DNA from: DAOTEJ01 sp035454085
GTDB lineage: Bacteria; Pseudomonadota; Gammaproteobacteria; Burkholderiales; Burkholderiaceae_F
Reading direction: 5' to 3'
Length of the DNA stretch: 5,027 nucleotides
Assembly: GCA_035454085.1 (NCBI GenBank)
Contig: DAOTEJ010000125.1
Coordinates: forward strand, 1 to 5,027
The stretch's first letter is position 1, and each line of letters begins with the position of its first letter. Position numbers and translations under genes: made by a program. The notes beneath the pieces were generated by a model. That model saw only the letters and a list, made by a program, of their open reading frames with translations, had not been told where the DNA came from and made no database searches. Of this stretch, positions 1 to 5,027 are shown piece by piece.

Positions 1-1444
1 AGCCCAGCGGCACCGGCACGAAGAGCCGGCCGCCCTGACGCTCGACCAGCACGGCGGCCGTGCCCTTGGCTTCCGCGACCTGCTTGCGCAGGTCCTCGAT
101 CGACTTCACCGGCTTGCCGTTGACGCTCACGATCACGTCGCCCTGGCGGATGCCGGCCTTGGCGGCGGCGCCGCCGGACTCCTGCACCACCATGCCGCCC
201 TCGATGCCGAGGCGCTGCGCCTCCTGCGGCTGCAGGGGACGTACCGCCACGCCGAGCTTGCCCTGCGGCGCGGGCGCTTCACCCGCCGCCACCTGGGTCG
301 GCGCTTCGGCTTCTGCCGCGCCGACCTTGAGCTCGAGCGTCTTCTCGGCACGATCGCGCCAGATCTTGAGCTTGACCTCGGCGCCGGGGCGCGACTCGGC
401 CACCAGCGCGGGCAGCTCGGCCGAATCCTTGAGCGGCTTGCCGTCGAACTCGAGGATCACGTCGCCTTCCTTGAGGCCCGCCTTCGCCGCGGCCAGGCCA
501 GGCTCGACCTTGCTCACCAGTGCGCCCTGGGGCGACTTGAGGCCGAAGGTCTCGGCCAGCGCCTGATCCATGCCCTGGATGCCCACGCCTAGGCGGCCGC
601 GGCTGACCTTGCCGTCCTTGACGAGCTGGTCCTTGATCTTCACCGCGAGGTCGATGGGGATGGCGAACGACAGGCCCATGTAGCCGCCGCTGGTCGAGAA
701 GATCTGCGAGTTGATGCCCACCACCTCGCCGGCCATGTTGAACAGCGGACCGCCCGAGTTGCCGGGGTTCACCGCCACGTCGGTCTGGATGAAGGGCACG
801 AGCCGGTCGTCGGGCAGGTTGCGGCTCTTGGCCGAGACGATGCCCGCGGTGACGCTGCTCTCGAGCCCGAAGGGCGAACCGATCGCGGCCACCCACTCGC
901 CCACGCGCAGCTTGTCGGAGCTGCCCAGGCGCAGGGCCGGCAGGTCCTTGGCGTCGATCTTCACCACGGCCACGTCGGTGAGCTTGTCGGCACCGAGCAC
1001 CTTGCCCTTGAACTCGCGCTTGTCGGCCAGGCGCACCACGAGCTCCGCGGCGTCTTCCACCACGTGCGCGTTGGTCAGGATCAGGCCGTCGTTGCTGATG
1101 ATGAAGCCCGAGCCCACGCCGCGGGCTTGCGGCCCGGGTTGGCCCTGGCCGGGCATGCCGGGGATGCCAAAGCGGCGCAGCATCTCGGGCGGGATGCCCT
1201 GCAGCTGCGCGGGCACCTGTGCGGCGCTGCGCACGATGGCGATGTTGACCACCGACTTGCCATTGGCCTCGACGAGCTCGGCGAAGTCGGGCAACTGGGT
1301 GCGCGCGGCGGCGCTGGGGCTGGTGACGGGCGCGGCGGCCACGGCCTCGGTCACGCCCGGCATGCGGGCCTGGTAGCCGAAGGCGAACGCGGCGCTGACC
1401 GCGGCGGCGATCAGGGCCGGCTTGGCAAAACGGGTGATCTGCAT
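1..1444 (-). CDS. Do-family (DegP/DegQ/MucD-type) periplasmic serine endoprotease, 3' end cut by window edge
   Basis: ATP-independent protease/chaperone that degrades or refolds damaged envelope proteins. 481 codons are visible and family members run about 450-500 aa, so probably only a few residues are missing. The start at 1444 is set by AGAGGA (1456-1451) six bases upstream. Residues 9-23 are a hydrophobic segment followed by an Ala-rich stretch with an AAA-P site at 36-39, so the protein is exported, either cleaved there or membrane-anchored. The trypsin-like domain spans about 50-250, with the triad His127 (TNAHVV), Asp157 (LTDVAVV) and Ser230 (GNSGGPL). The LA-loop region (about 74-108) is short and Gly/Pro-rich, more like MucD/DegQ than E. 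coli DegP. PDZ1 is about 280-375, an Ala/Pro/Glu-rich linker 376-394, and PDZ2 about 395-480 (KAGIRQGDVI). It lies downstream of a kinase gene in the same direction. A PmrA/QseB-like box precedes it. The family call is firm; degP versus mucD/degQ naming is not. Confidence 0.95.
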   Translation of the reverse strand, partial: MQITRFAKPALIAAAVSAAFAFGYQARMPGVTEAVAAAPVTSPSAAARTQLPDFAELVEANGKSVVNIAIVRSAAQVPAQLQGIPPEMLRRFGIPGMPGQGQPGPQARGVGSGFIISNDGLILTNAHVVEDAAELVVRLADKREFKGKVLGADKLTDVAVVKIDAKDLPALRLGSSDKLRVGEWVAAIGSPFGLESSVTAGIVSAKSRNLPDDRLVPFIQTDVAVNPGNSGGPLFNMAGEVVGINSQIFSTSGGYMGLSFAIPIDLAVKIKDQLVKDGKVSRGRLGVGIQGMDQALAETFGLKSPQGALVSKVEPGLAAAKAGLKEGDVILEFDGKPLKDSAELPALVAESRPGAEVKLKIWRDRAEKTLELKVGAAEAEAPTQVAAGEAPAPQGKLGVAVRPLQPQEAQRLGIEGGMVVQESGGAAAKAGIRQGDVIVSVNGKPVKSIEDLRKQVAEAKGTAAVLVERQGGRLFVPVPLG

Positions 1445-1450
1445 GCTGTG

Positions 1451-1456
1451 TCCTCT
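1451..1456 (-). promoter_or_regulatory. Ribosome binding site of the Do-type protease gene
   Basis: The minus strand reads AGAGGA, then six bases, then ATG at 1444. This fixes the start at the short hydrophobic leader MQITRFAKPAL. An ATG at 1475 lies in a different reading frame and has no part in this gene. Confidence 0.7.
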
Positions 1457-1512
1457 TGACGCTCGAAGTGCGCAACCGGTGGTCACGCTGGGCGTCAGTG
1501 TGGGCAGGCGCG

Positions 1513-1529
1513 CTTAAGACGCGCTTAAA
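1513..1529 (-). promoter_or_regulatory. PmrA/QseB-like direct-repeat box upstream of the protease gene
   Basis: The minus strand reads TTTAAG, five bases (CGCGT), then CTTAAG: two hexamers with an 11-base period, one helical turn. This matches the YTTAAG-N5-YTTAAG pattern known for PmrA/BasR and close to that of QseB, and the neighbouring response regulator belongs to that OmpR subfamily. The box ends 68 bases before the protease ATG. Only three TTAA tetramers were found in this GC-rich window, and two of them are these half-sites. The half-sites are nearly palindromic, so orientation cannot be read from sequence alone. Binding by the neighbouring regulator is inference. Confidence 0.6.
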
Positions 1530-1559
1530 TCGGCGCGCTCGAGTCGCGCGGAATTTCCC

Positions 1560-2917
1560 CTAAGGGATCGCGCGCANNNNNNNNNNNNNNNNNNNNNNNN
1601 NNNNNNNNNNNNNNNNNNNNNNNNNNNNNNNNNNNNNNNNNNNNNNNNNNNNNNNNNNNNNNNNNNNNNNNNNNNNCTGCCGCCGTGCAGGCTCGCGGCC
1701 TGGCGCGCGATCGCCAGTCCCAGCCCACTGCCCGAGCCGGGTGTGCCCGGTGCGCGGTAGAAGCGGTCGAACACGCGGCTGCGCTCGGCAGGCGCGATGC
1801 CCGGGCCGTCGTCGGCCACCTCGAGCACCACCTCGCCGCCCTCGTGGCGCACGCTCACCTCGATGCGTCCGCCCGCGGGCACGTAGCGCACCGCGTTGTC
1901 GAGCAGGTTGTTGGCGAGCACGCCGAGCGCGGCCTCGTTGCCGACGACGCGCGCGGCAGGATCGAGGCGCGACTCGACGCGCAGCGACTTCTCTTCGGCC
2001 AGGGGGCGCACCAGCTCGACGGCCGCGGCCGCCACGGCGGCCAGGTCCACCGGCACCGCCGGCTTGTCGGCGGCCTCGGGGTCGAGCCGCGCCATGAGCA
2101 GCAGCTGCTGCACCAGGTGGGTGGCGCGCTTGACGCCCTCGCGCAGGCGCGCGAAGGCGCGCTCGCGATCGGGTCCGGCGGCGGCGCGCTCGGCCAGCTG
2201 GATCTGCAGGGTGAGCGCGGTCAGCGGCGTGCGCAATTCGTGCGCGGCATCGGCCGCGAAGCGGCGCTGAGCGTCGAAGCTGCCGCCCAGGCGCGCCAGC
2301 AGTTCGTTGAGCGCGCTCACCAGCGGCTGCAGCTCGGTGGGCAGCCCGCGCGCCGGCAGCGCGTCCAGCGCGCCGGGTTGACGCCGGCCCAGCGCGCGGG
2401 TGAGTCGCTCCAGCGGCGCCAGGCCGCGGCCGACGATGAACCACACCGCCACGCCCAGGAAAGGCAGCAGCGCGAGCAGCGGCAGCAGGATGCGGATCGC
2501 CGCCGCGGCCGCGAGCTCGGTGCGCAGCGCCGTGGGCTGCGCGACCTGGATGTACTGATCGCCCGCGGCCACGGCGAACATGCGCCAGCGTCCGCCGGCG
2601 TGCTCGATGGTCGAGAATCCCGCCGCGGTGGGCAGCGGCAGGGCGGGCGCGGGGCGCGAGAGGTAGATGCGGTTGTCGATCGGGTCGATGATCTGCACCA
2701 GCACGCGGTGCTCGGGCGAGTCGGCCGTGCGCTGCAGCAGGTCGATGTCGATCACCGCGTGGTCGCGCAGGCTCAGCGCCACCTGCTGCAGTTCGGCGTC
2801 GAGCAGGGTGTCGATCTCCTTGCCCGCAGCGTAGAAGGTCCCGGCCGCCGAACCGAGCCCGGTGGCGATCATCGCCCCGATCAGGGCAAGCAGCAGGCGG
2901 CGGCGGATCGAGCCCAT
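1560..2917 (-). CDS. QseC/PmrB-type sensor histidine kinase, C-terminus interrupted by assembly gap
   Basis: Inner-membrane sensor that autophosphorylates on His226 and passes phosphate to the response regulator encoded just upstream. TM1 is about residues 8-30. The periplasmic sensor region (about 31-142) matches the short N-terminal domain of QseC-type kinases. TM2 is about 143-163, followed by a HAMP-like linker (RGLAPLERL) to about 215. The phosphoacceptor H-box is AAHELRTPLTAL (His226). The N-box is NNLLDNAVRY (336-345), G1 is DDGPGI (369-374), the F-box VFDRFYR (382-388), and G2 GSGLGLAI (396-403). Clean sequence stops at LHGG (residue 413), where 100 N begin. Homologues usually need about 20-25 more residues. 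I end the gene at TAG 1562-1560 (ending RAIP); taking the N-run as exactly 100 bases would instead give a stop at 1516-1514, inside the regulatory box. The start at 2917 follows GAGG three bases upstream, six bases after the regulator stop. qseC versus pmrB naming is unsettled. Confidence 0.9.
1577..1676. other. Assembly gap (100 N)
   Basis: Exactly 100 consecutive N, the conventional placeholder for a scaffold gap of unknown size. It removes the last strand/helix of the kinase ATPase domain, so the frame across it cannot be trusted. Confidence 0.98.
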
Positions 2918-2923
2918 GTGCCT

Positions 2924-3580
2924 CTATCCGCGCAGCGCGTAGCCCAGGCCGCGTACCGTGCGGATGGCGTCGTCGGCGAGCTTGCGGCGCAAGTGGTGGA
3001 TGTGCACCTCGATCGCGTTGCTGCCCACCGCGTCGTCCCAGCCGTAGAGCTTCTCTTCGAGCTGCGTGCGCGACAGCACCACGCCCGGCCGCTCGGCCAG
3101 CGCGCACAGCAGCGCGTATTCCCGCGCCGACAGCGGAACTTGCACACCGTCGAAGTGCACCTCGCGCGTCGCGGGCAGGACGCGCAGGCGGCCGACCTCG
3201 ATGCTGGGCTCGGCGCGTCCCGTCGCCCGGCGCAGCAGGGCGCGCACGCGCGCGGCCAGCTCGTCGAGGTCGAAGGGCTTGATCAGATAGTCGTCGGCGC
3301 CGGCATCGAGGCCGCGCACGCGGTCGGCCACGGTGTCGCGCGCGGTGATCACGAGCACCGGAACATCGCGGCCGCGCGCGCGCATGTCCGCCAGCACCTC
3401 GACGCCATCCGCCTGGGGCAGGCCGAGGTCGAGCAGCACCAGATCGTAGGGCGTGGTGTCGAGCGCGGCGCGCACGGCGGCGCCGTCGCGCACCCAGTCC
3501 ATCGTGTAGCCCTCGGCGCGCAGCCCCTCGACCACGCTCTCGCCGATCATGGCGTCGTCTTCGACGAGCAGCAGCCTCAT
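2924..3580 (-). CDS. OmpR-family response regulator, QseB/PmrA/TctD subfamily
   Basis: Cytoplasmic DNA-binding regulator of 218 aa, the normal length for the family, paired with the kinase encoded next. The receiver domain (1-117) has the acidic pair Asp8/Asp9, phosphoacceptor Asp51 (LLDLGLP), switch Thr79 (VITARD) and Tyr98, and Lys101 in the LIKPF motif. The winged-helix output domain (about 125-218) shows the hallmark SAREYALL, the recognition segment GSNAIEVHIHHLRRKL and the terminal RTVRGLGYAL. The YGWDDAVGSNAIEVHIHHLR stretch is typical of QseB/PmrA-like proteins. The ATG overlaps the dedA stop (ATGA at 3580-3577), and GGGAGG (3592-3587) sits six bases upstream within the end of dedA, so the two are translationally coupled. 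All phosphorylation residues are intact. Its likely target in this window is the box at 1513-1529 (inference). Which of the names qseB, pmrA or tctD fits cannot be settled here. Confidence 0.95.
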   Translation of the reverse strand: MRLLLVEDDAMIGESVVEGLRAEGYTMDWVRDGAAVRAALDTTPYDLVLLDLGLPQADGVEVLADMRARGRDVPVLVITARDTVADRVRGLDAGADDYLIKPFDLDELAARVRALLRRATGRAEPSIEVGRLRVLPATREVHFDGVQVPLSAREYALLCALAERPGVVLSRTQLEEKLYGWDDAVGSNAIEVHIHHLRRKLADDAIRTVRGLGYALRG

Positions 3581-4164
3581 GCCGCGCCTCCCGTGCCGGT
3601 GGCGCGCTCGTGCAGCCGGCGCAGGATCACCCGCGCCACCGGCACCGCCACCAGCAGCAGCGCCACCAGGCCAAGCGCGATCTCTTCGACCTTGCGCGCC
3701 TCGCCCAGCCAGCGCTCGGCCAGCGCGCCGAAGGTCCAGCCCAGCCCGCCGATCACCAGCGCCCAGAGCACCGCCCCCAGGGCATTGGCGAGCACGAACT
3801 GCCAGCCGGGCATCGGGCCCATGCCGATCACCGCCGGCCCGGGCGTGCGCAGGCCCACGGCGAAGCGCAGCATCACCACCGCCAGAAAGCGCCAGCGGGC
3901 GATCAGCGCGTTCACCCGCGGCACGGCCTGGGCCACCCGCGGGAAGCGCCGCATCAGCGCGGGGCCGTGATGCCGCCCCACCCAGAACCAGAAGTTGTCG
4001 CCCACGAAGGCACCGACGCCCGCCGCGGCCATCACCGCCGGCAGCTCGAGGTAGCCCACGCGCGCCAGGAAGGCGCCGATCAGGAAGATGGTCTCGCCCT
4101 CGAAGATCGCGGCCACGAAGATCGCGGCCAGACCGTAGTGTTCGACGAACGCCTGCAGGTTCAT
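3577..4164 (-). CDS. DedA-family (SNARE-associated/VTT domain) inner membrane protein
   Basis: Integral membrane protein of 195 aa, typical for DedA (about 190-220). The family includes polyprenyl-phosphate and phospholipid transporters/scramblases and supports envelope integrity, proton-motive force and, in several Gram-negatives, resistance to cationic peptides. Visible family features are the EGE motif at 22-24 in the first re-entrant/helical region, GDNFWFWVGR (55-64) with the conserved acidic Asp56, and the Arg/Pro-rich signature RFAVGLRTPGPAVIGMG (100-116) with Arg100 and Arg106. Hydrophobic helices follow at about 122-146 and 162-182. The start at 4164 (MNLQAFVEHYGL) matches the usual DedA N-terminus. 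An in-frame ATG at 4260 would add 32 Arg/Gly/Ala-rich residues unlike the family. Oddly, there is no clear Shine-Dalgarno before 4164. It is the first gene of a tightly packed unit with the two-component system. The substrate cannot be assigned. Confidence 0.92.
   Translation of the reverse strand: MNLQAFVEHYGLAAIFVAAIFEGETIFLIGAFLARVGYLELPAVMAAAGVGAFVGDNFWFWVGRHHGPALMRRFPRVAQAVPRVNALIARWRFLAVVMLRFAVGLRTPGPAVIGMGPMPGWQFVLANALGAVLWALVIGGLGWTFGALAERWLGEARKVEEIALGLVALLLVAVPVARVILRRLHERATGTGGAA
3587..3592 (-). promoter_or_regulatory. Strong Shine-Dalgarno for the response regulator, inside the dedA 3' end
   Basis: GGGAGG on the minus strand with a six-base spacer to the ATG at 3580. With the ATGA stop/start overlap it fixes the regulator start. 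Confidence 0.75.
4101..4130. repeat. Perfect 15-base tandem duplication inside dedA
   Basis: The plus strand carries CGAAGATCGCGGCCA twice back to back (4101-4115 and 4116-4130). In the gene it gives the repeated residues AAIFVAAIF just before the EGE motif. The distance from the YG pair (10-11) to EGE looks normal for DedA proteins, so this may be coincidental codon identity rather than a recent insertion. Confidence 0.8.
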
Positions 4165-4274
4165 GGGCCGCGCGAGGACAAGGTAGGCGCAAGGATAGCG
4201 AGCCGCGCGTCGCCCCCGGCGCGCGCCGCCGGCCCGCCGACGCATCATGGGGAGGCGCACGGCGCCGGGATTGC

Positions 4275-4290
4275 TTGACGTTAACGTAAA
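4275..4290. promoter_or_regulatory. 16-base palindromic operator upstream of icmF
   Basis: TTGACGTTAACGTAAA is palindromic except for one mismatched pair (third base from each end), centred on CGTTAACG. It overlaps the -35 and the start of the spacer of the predicted icmF promoter, the position expected for a repressor. From memory it resembles sites of LiuR-type (MerR family) or TetR-type regulators of branched-chain amino acid and acyl-CoA catabolism, which suits icmF. The regulator is not in the window and its identity is inference. Confidence 0.6.
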
Positions 4291-4303
4291 CGGCAGCTAG
4301 CTT
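4275..4303 (+). promoter_or_regulatory. Predicted sigma-70 promoter of icmF
   Basis: The -35 is TTGACG (4275-4280, 5 of 6 consensus), the spacer 17 bases, and the -10 TAGCTT (4298-4303, 3 of 6). This would place the transcript start near 4310, about 38 bases before the ATG. The weak -10 fits a regulated promoter. Confidence 0.55.
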
Positions 4304-4336
4304 CGACCTCCCCCGGCCCGCCGCGCGGCGCCGCCT

Positions 4337-4341
4337 CGGAG
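4337..4341 (+). promoter_or_regulatory. Ribosome binding site of icmF
   Basis: CGGAG with a six-base spacer to the ATG at 4348. Confidence 0.65.
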
Positions 4342-4347
4342 CACGCC

Positions 4348-5027
4348 ATGACCGATCTGTCCGTTGCCAAGTCGCTCGCCGACTACCGTCCGCGCCACAA
4401 GGTGCGCTTCGTGACCGCCGCCAGCCTGTTCGACGGCCACGACGCGAGCATCAACATCATGCGGCGCATCCTCCAGGGCATGGGCGTCGAGGTGATCCAC
4501 CTGGGCCACAACCGCTCGGTGGAAGAGATCGTCACCGCCGCCCTGCAGGAGGACGTGCAGGGCATCGCGGTGAGCAGCTACCAGGGCGGCCACGTCGAGT
4601 TCTTCAAGTACATGATCGACCTGCTGCGTGCGCGCGGCGGCGCGAACATCAAGCTCTTCGGCGGTGGCGGCGGCGTGATCGTGCCGGCCGAGATCGCCGA
4701 ACTGCACGCCTATGGCGTGACGCGCATCTTCTCGCCCGAGGACGGCCAGCGCCTGGGCCTGCAGGGCATGATCGGCAGCATCGTGGCCGAGGCCGACGAG
4801 GATCTGGCCGCGCAGGCGCCCGACGCCGCCGCGCTCGCCGAACCCGACCTCGGGCGCCGCTGGCGCGCGCTGGCGCGCGTGATCACCGTGCTCGAGAGCC
4901 AGACCGCCGGCGGCGCGCTGCGCGCCGAGGTCGAGCGCCTCGCGGCGACGCGCACGGTGCCGGTGCTGGGCGTGACCGGCACCGGGGGCGCGGGCAAGAG
5001 CAGCCTGACCGACGAGCTGATCCGCCG
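4348..5027 (+). CDS. icmF: Fused isobutyryl-CoA mutase IcmF, N-terminal part (cobalamin domain and start of G-protein domain)
   Basis: Adenosylcobalamin-dependent enzyme interconverting isobutyryl-CoA and n-butyryl-CoA; some members also use pivalyl- or isovaleryl-CoA. IcmF fuses, in order, the B12-binding domain, a MeaI-type GTPase chaperone and the substrate-binding mutase domain, about 1,050-1,100 aa in all. Here 226 codons are visible. Residues 18-150 are the B12 domain: FDGHDASIN (28-36) holds the DxH motif, with His31 as expected lower cobalt ligand, followed by VSSYQGGH (75-82) and the glycine run at 105-109 (FGGGGGVIVP). A variable Ala-rich linker spans about 150-203. The GTPase starts at PVLGVTGTGGAGKSSLTDEL, with a complete P-loop GTGGAGKSS (211-219). 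The N-terminal DLSVAKSLADYRPRHKVRFV is characteristic of IcmF rather than methylmalonyl-CoA mutase, where the B12 domain is C-terminal. Start support: CGGAG six bases upstream. It is divergent from the dedA unit and probably controlled through the palindrome at 4275-4290. The rest lies outside the window. Confidence 0.93.
   Translation, partial: MTDLSVAKSLADYRPRHKVRFVTAASLFDGHDASINIMRRILQGMGVEVIHLGHNRSVEEIVTAALQEDVQGIAVSSYQGGHVEFFKYMIDLLRARGGANIKLFGGGGGVIVPAEIAELHAYGVTRIFSPEDGQRLGLQGMIGSIVAEADEDLAAQAPDAAALAEPDLGRRWRALARVITVLESQTAGGALRAEVERLAATRTVPVLGVTGTGGAGKSSLTDELIR

Larger units (their letters stand above)
1445..1559. other. Intergenic region between kinase 3' end and protease gene
   Basis: About 115 bases if the kinase stops at 1560. 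From the kinase side on the minus strand it holds a GGAAATT motif (1558-1552), the PmrA/QseB-like box (1529-1513), a GC-rich stretch with no convincing -10 hexamer, and the protease ribosome site (1456-1451). I see no hairpin followed by a T-run, so there is no evidence of a terminator and read-through from the kinase gene is possible. Confidence 0.5.
4165..4347. other. Divergent intergenic region between dedA and icmF
   Basis: 183 bases. The icmF side has a well-formed promoter with a palindromic operator and a ribosome site. The dedA side is extremely GC-rich (4201-4245) and offers only weak -10-like hexamers on the minus strand (TATCCT near 4198, TACCTT near 4186) without a matching -35. 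No YTTAAG box is present here, so direct autoregulation of the dedA-regulator-kinase unit by the same box type is not supported. Confidence 0.6.

Noticed and set aside
60..1376. Plus-strand open frames at 60-566 and 711-1376
   Set aside because: Antisense to the protease coding sequence, with Ser/Ala/Pro/Arg-rich compositional translations, no ribosome site and no family resemblance.
279..1475. 398-codon minus-strand open frame over the protease gene
   Set aside because: Out-of-frame shadow of the protease, Arg/Gly/Ala-rich. The true frame has the full catalytic triad and two PDZ domains, with a ribosome site at 1456-1451.
1550..1566. Small palindromes GGAATTTCC and CCCCTAAGGG as a possible terminator after the kinase
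   Set aside because: Stems are about four to five bases with no loop and no T-run, so not a convincing intrinsic terminator.
1685..3970. 761-codon open frame on the plus strand opposite the kinase, regulator and part of dedA
   Set aside because: Very long, but antisense to three clear genes. Its composition (Arg, Ala, Gln, His, Gly rich, low complexity) is what GC-rich codons give when read from the other strand, and no domain is recognisable.
4201..4245. GC-only inverted repeats in the dedA upstream region
   Set aside because: Low-complexity CG/GC runs of the kind common throughout this GC-rich window. Stems are short and ambiguous.
4165..4260. N-terminal extension of dedA to the ATG at 4260
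   Set aside because: The 32 extra residues are Arg/Gly/Ala-rich and unlike DedA N-termini. There is no ribosome site before 4260, and MNLQ at 4164 fits the family start.
4297..4997. Minus-strand open frames at 4297-4707 and 4710-4997
   Set aside because: Antisense to icmF, whose own frame carries clear B12 and P-loop motifs.
1..5027. tRNA, rRNA, CRISPR, insertion sequence or phage attachment signals
   Set aside because: None seen on either strand. Nearly all sequence outside the gap is accounted for by five ordinary chromosomal genes and two short intergenic regions.

Overview
The window is very GC-rich and densely coded, in the style of a betaproteobacterium. The gene set fits Rhodocyclales/Zoogloeaceae (Thauera/Azoarcus-like) or Burkholderiales, but the genus is inferred from protein flavour and I could not test it. 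There are five real genes. Four lie on the minus strand and one is divergent on the plus strand. A 100-base run of N at 1577-1676 is an assembly gap.

Minus strand, in transcription order from right to left: a DedA-family membrane protein (4164 to 3577), a QseB/PmrA-type OmpR-family response regulator (3580 to 2924), its QseC-type sensor histidine kinase (from 2917, with the C-terminus interrupted by the gap), and a Do/DegP/MucD-type periplasmic serine protease with two PDZ domains (from 1444, leaving the window at position 1 within a few residues of its likely end). The first three are tightly coupled: an ATGA overlap, then a 6-base gap with a ribosome site that overlaps the previous stop. 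The protease follows after a short intergenic stretch that carries a PmrA/QseB-like direct repeat, YTTAAG-N5-YTTAAG, at 1513-1529. The inferred picture is one envelope-homeostasis locus. A kinase senses an envelope signal, its regulator acts at a box in front of the protease gene, and a DedA lipid-transport-family protein is co-expressed with the pair.

Plus strand: the 5' part of icmF (from 4348, running off the right edge), encoding the fused isobutyryl-CoA mutase. The cobalamin-binding domain and the start of the G-protein chaperone domain are inside the window. Its promoter region holds a nearly perfect 16-base palindrome (4275-4290) over the -35 element, which looks like the operator of an acyl-CoA or branched-chain amino acid catabolism regulator.

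I see no RNA genes, mobile elements, CRISPR arrays or phage signs. Nothing here is a clearly undescribed system. The points most worth checking are the two intergenic operator-like sites and the linkage of DedA, the two-component system and the protease.
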